DNA of 18,581 nucleotides from NCBI GenBank assembly GCA_002311385.1, contig DCAE01000038.1, forward strand, positions 1 through 18,581, written 5' to 3'. Below the pieces are notes generated by a model that was not told where the DNA came from, searched no databases, and saw only the letters and a program-made list of their open reading frames with translations. The translations under genes and the position numbers were made by a program. Origin of the DNA: Dehalococcoidia bacterium UBA1141 (GTDB lineage: Bacteria > Chloroflexota > Dehalococcoidia > Lucifugimonadales > UBA3495). Below are positions 16,066-18,581 of this stretch, in pieces (the stretch's first letter is position 1; every line of letters begins with the position of its first letter).

Positions 16066-16079
16066 CCACCCTTATCTAC

Positions 16080-16103
16080 AGTAAATAAAGCTGTAAATAA
16101 AGC
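16080..16103 (+). repeat. Short tandem repeat before the NrfD-like gene
   Basis: GTAAATAAAGC occurs twice in tandem (16081-16091 and 16093-16103) with a 12-base period, in the AT-rich spacer between the Fe-S gene and the membrane-subunit gene. No function is apparent. Confidence 0.6.
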
Positions 16104-16135
16104 ACTAGAGACAGAAACGAAAGAAGGTTCAACAC

Positions 16136-17554
16136 TTGGCCGCTAGCGAACACAAAAGATACGCAGGAATGTGGGTCTTCCCGGAGGCCTCACAGATTAC
16201 CAGGGACGTGGCAGGCAAGATGGCCGCTACACCCCGGGTACTCCCTCTCGTTCTGACCGGTGCGGGCCTTCTGTTCGTCTTGGGTATTGTTGGGTTTATT
16301 GCCCGGGCAGTGGACGACGGTTTCGACGATTACATGGATTGGGGCTACTACGCAGCCATTTTCTCCTTCATCTTCATGTTTTCCGGAGCGGCTCCCTTGG
16401 CGGCGGTGGCATTCCGCCTGACCAAGAGTCACTGGCGTCGGCCTCTCTCCCGCATCTCGGAGTTGTTTGCGGTGCTGGGCATACTGTCCACAGTAATGCT
16501 AATACCGTTGCTTTTCGTGATGCCGCCAATCAACAATGCTGGTTGGCCGGGACCCGGCGCAGAAGAGATGGAGCTCCGCCGGACGATTTGGTTTGAAGTA
16601 CCCTTTGGCGCTCCGTTGACCTGGGACATCCTGGGGTTGGTATTCTTGACGGTTTGCGGACTGGGCATACTTTGGCTTTCGGCCCTGCCCGATTTGGCAG
16701 AGTGTCGGCTGACCGCCACTGGGTTCCGCCGGAAGATTTACAATTTTTTGGCAGGACATTGGTTCGGCACCAAACGGCAGTGGAATACTCAGAAAGCTGG
16801 CCTGGCCATGTTGGGCGCTTTCTACTTCATGCTGCTGATTTTCGTTCAGTTTGTTATCGTATCCGACTATGCTATGAGCTTGGTGCCCGGCTGGAAGGAT
16901 TCGATTCTACCGCCGATTTACACTCTGACCAGCCTCCAATCTTCATTGGGCGCGATTCTGGTCATTCTTTACATCTTGCGCCGTTGGGGCGGCTACGAAG
17001 AATATATCGGCATTTCCACCTTCTGGTCAGCCAGTAAGATACTTCTGGGTCTCACATTGCTCTGGATTTACCACACCTTCGCTTTCTTTATCACGTTCTG
17101 GTTTGGACGTTTGGAAGTGGAACAGAACATCATCAAGTATCTGTTCGTCGAGTCGTACGGCGGAATATTCCTGGCCAACCTAATCTTCGGTTTTGCGATT
17201 CCATTCCTGATACTCCTGTGGAACCCGGTGCGAAAAACCGCCTGGGGGCCAGCCCTGGCAGGGCTATCCGCCGTGGCTGCGGCGTTCTTGTTCAATATCA
17301 GGATATTCGTAGGCTCTTTCAACGCCGGGGACATATTCGACATAGGTTTGTCAAAAGTCCCGGCAGCTACTTATCCCGACGTTTGGGATGTGTTCATGGT
17401 GATTGGCGGCCTAGGGGCAGCGCTGTTTATCTACCTGCTAGCGACCAAAATAATCCCCATATTGTCGGTCTGGGAGACCAAAGAAGGGGCCAAGTATCAA
17501 AAGATGGGCACCCTCATCAAGGGCGAGTATCTAATCCTGGCTAAGCCTGAATAA
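16136..17554 (+). CDS. NrfD-family quinone-interacting membrane subunit, ActF-like
   Basis: A 472-residue polytopic membrane protein with about ten hydrophobic helices. The pattern fits the NrfD/PsrC family: SHWRRPLSRISELFAV after the second helix, LSALPDLAECR, and a second half with SDYAMSLVPGWKDSILPP, EYIGISTFWSASKILLG and LWIYHTFAFFITFWFGRLEVEQ, which resemble ActF more than ActC. NrfD-family subunits hold the quinone site and may take part in proton translocation. The start is TTG 16136, chosen because AAGAAGG lies eight bases upstream (16121-16127); ATG 16169 would shorten it by eleven residues. It lies between the Fe-S gene and a second NrfD-type gene. Confidence 0.82.
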   Translation: MAASEHKRYAGMWVFPEASQITRDVAGKMAATPRVLPLVLTGAGLLFVLGIVGFIARAVDDGFDDYMDWGYYAAIFSFIFMFSGAAPLAAVAFRLTKSHWRRPLSRISELFAVLGILSTVMLIPLLFVMPPINNAGWPGPGAEEMELRRTIWFEVPFGAPLTWDILGLVFLTVCGLGILWLSALPDLAECRLTATGFRRKIYNFLAGHWFGTKRQWNTQKAGLAMLGAFYFMLLIFVQFVIVSDYAMSLVPGWKDSILPPIYTLTSLQSSLGAILVILYILRRWGGYEEYIGISTFWSASKILLGLTLLWIYHTFAFFITFWFGRLEVEQNIIKYLFVESYGGIFLANLIFGFAIPFLILLWNPVRKTAWGPALAGLSAVAAAFLFNIRIFVGSFNAGDIFDIGLSKVPAATYPDVWDVFMVIGGLGAALFIYLLATKIIPILSVWETKEGAKYQKMGTLIKGEYLILAKPE

Positions 17555-17634
17555 CGGGCAATTGAGACACCTGACGCAGAGTTCGTTGTTGATTTCGCGG
17601 ACTCCGCGGCTACCAGTAAATTTTAGGAGCTTCC

Positions 17635-18581
17635 ATGCAGGAAGGTAGAGTCCTACCAGCAAAACAGATTAATGCGGACCTGCTTAAGTCGATATTGCAT
17701 TCGCCTAAGTGGTTCTGGATAACTATAGCTATTCTCTCTATCTTTGTGCTGGGAGCGGTTGCTGCCGCTGGGCTCATGTTTAACAAGGGATTGGGTATAA
17801 CAGGCCTAAACCGCCCGGTTATGTGGGGCTTCTTCATCACCAACTTCGTCTTCTGGATTGGCATCAGCCACGCAGGGGTGATGTTATCGGCCATCTTGAG
17901 GCTCTCCAAGGCTGAGTGGCGAAGACCAGCCACACGGGCCGCAGAGATTCTAACCGTGTTCTCGCTGATGACGGCGGTGCTGATGCCGCTGATCCACAGC
18001 GGTCGCCCTTGGCGTTTGGTCTACTGGGTCTATACCCTGCCATTCGTCCCCTACGATTTCGCTCGAGGTGTTTGGCCGAACATTCGCTCCCCGTTGGTGT
18101 GGGACCCCAGCGCCATCTTCACCTACCTAACCTCCAGCATACTGTTCGTTATGATTGCCTTATTGCCCGACTTTGCGGTATTGAGAGACCGAACCACGGG
18201 CTGGACTAGCCGAATTTATGGCCTCTTGGCCATGGGTTGGCAGGGCAACCCCCGACAATGGAAGTTGCAGATAATCGCCGGAGTCTTGCTGTCGGCGCTC
18301 ATCCTCCCGGTGTTCGTTTCGGTTCACAGCATAGTTTCTTGGGATTTCGGCATGGCCGTGGCGGTCAAGTCTTGGCACTCCACAATCTTCGCTCCCTATT
18401 TCGTCGTAGGCGCTGTTCACTCGGGAGTGTCAGCCGTGGTATTCGTCCTGATTCTGCTTCGCTGGGTATACAGCTGGCAAGATTACATCCGCTTGGAACA
18501 CATCGACGCCTTGGGTAGGCTGCTCATCGTGGTAGCGACCGGTTGGTTCTACTTCTTCGTTATGGAAGTCATCTTTGGCTT
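17635..18581 (+). CDS. actC: NrfD-family membrane subunit, ActC-like (partial)
   Basis: Open from ATG 17635 to the window end (315 codons, no stop), with AGGAG at 17625-17629 five bases before the start. At least seven or eight membrane helices are visible. Landmarks are very like ActC: GLNRPVMWGFFITNFVFWIG, HAGVMLSAILRLSKAEWRRP, LIHSGRPW, PLVWDPSAIFTYL, LLPDFAVLRDR, and SVHSIVSWDF followed by SWHSTIFAPYFVVGAVHSG. In alternative complex III this subunit carries the quinol site facing the Fe-S protein. It should pair with the ActF-like subunit encoded just upstream. Further subunits (ActD, ActE) or terminal-oxidase genes may follow outside the window. Confidence 0.88.
   Translation, partial: MQEGRVLPAKQINADLLKSILHSPKWFWITIAILSIFVLGAVAAAGLMFNKGLGITGLNRPVMWGFFITNFVFWIGISHAGVMLSAILRLSKAEWRRPATRAAEILTVFSLMTAVLMPLIHSGRPWRLVYWVYTLPFVPYDFARGVWPNIRSPLVWDPSAIFTYLTSSILFVMIALLPDFAVLRDRTTGWTSRIYGLLAMGWQGNPRQWKLQIIAGVLLSALILPVFVSVHSIVSWDFGMAVAVKSWHSTIFAPYFVVGAVHSGVSAVVFVLILLRWVYSWQDYIRLEHIDALGRLLIVVATGWFYFFVMEVIFG

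Overview
The window looks like a bacterial chromosome segment, moderately GC-rich, with ATG, GTG and TTG starts and mostly good Shine-Dalgarno sites. Gene content is reminiscent of Chloroflexota, perhaps a Dehalococcoidia/SAR202-type lineage: an alternative-complex-III-like respiratory cluster, PuuE-like deacetylase-fold hydrolases, an HpaB-type flavin monooxygenase, tandem MFS carriers, and a DUF4382 lipoprotein joined to an NMT1/SsuA-type binding domain. The taxonomic guess comes from gene content only. I see no tRNA, rRNA, CRISPR array, transposase or phage gene.

Left part (1-9152), uptake and catabolism. A minus-strand gene for an exported protein leaves the window at base 1. Two paralogous MFS transporters follow on the plus strand (360-1841, 2159-3586). 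Converging on the second is a broken minus-strand gene (5303-3583). Once its frames are rejoined it reads as one lipoprotein: signal peptide with lipobox, DUF4382 domain, Pro/Ser linker, periplasmic binding domain, Gly/Ser-rich tail. It carries at least three frame breaks and one in-frame TAG. Next come an intact HpaB-family monooxygenase (6958-5507, minus) and, divergently, two PuuE-like hydrolases (7239-8147, 8238-9152). A plausible reading is import and ring oxidation or hydrolysis of small aromatic or heterocyclic compounds, but the substrate cannot be read from the sequence.

Middle (9153-11697). A perfect 34-bp palindrome lies between convergent genes. A long Ala/Pro/Glu-rich protein of unknown function (10972-9284, minus) follows. 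Its reading frame stays open upstream without a start codon, while a strong ribosome-binding site and ATG sit in another frame at 11190, so a frame break near 11152-11156 is likely. A divergent intergenic region holds a good promoter on each strand.

Right part (11698-18581), a respiratory operon. The order is a two-helix membrane protein, pentaheme cytochrome c (ActA-like), a molybdopterin-oxidoreductase-family protein (ActB1-like), a four-cluster iron-sulfur protein (ActB2-like), and two NrfD-family membrane subunits, the first ActF-like and the second ActC-like and cut by the window end. Together they should form a membrane complex moving electrons between the quinone pool and a periplasmic acceptor. 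It differs from classical ACIII in having B1 and B2 as separate genes and the ActF-like gene before the ActC-like gene; its A-B-C-D order also recalls Qrc.
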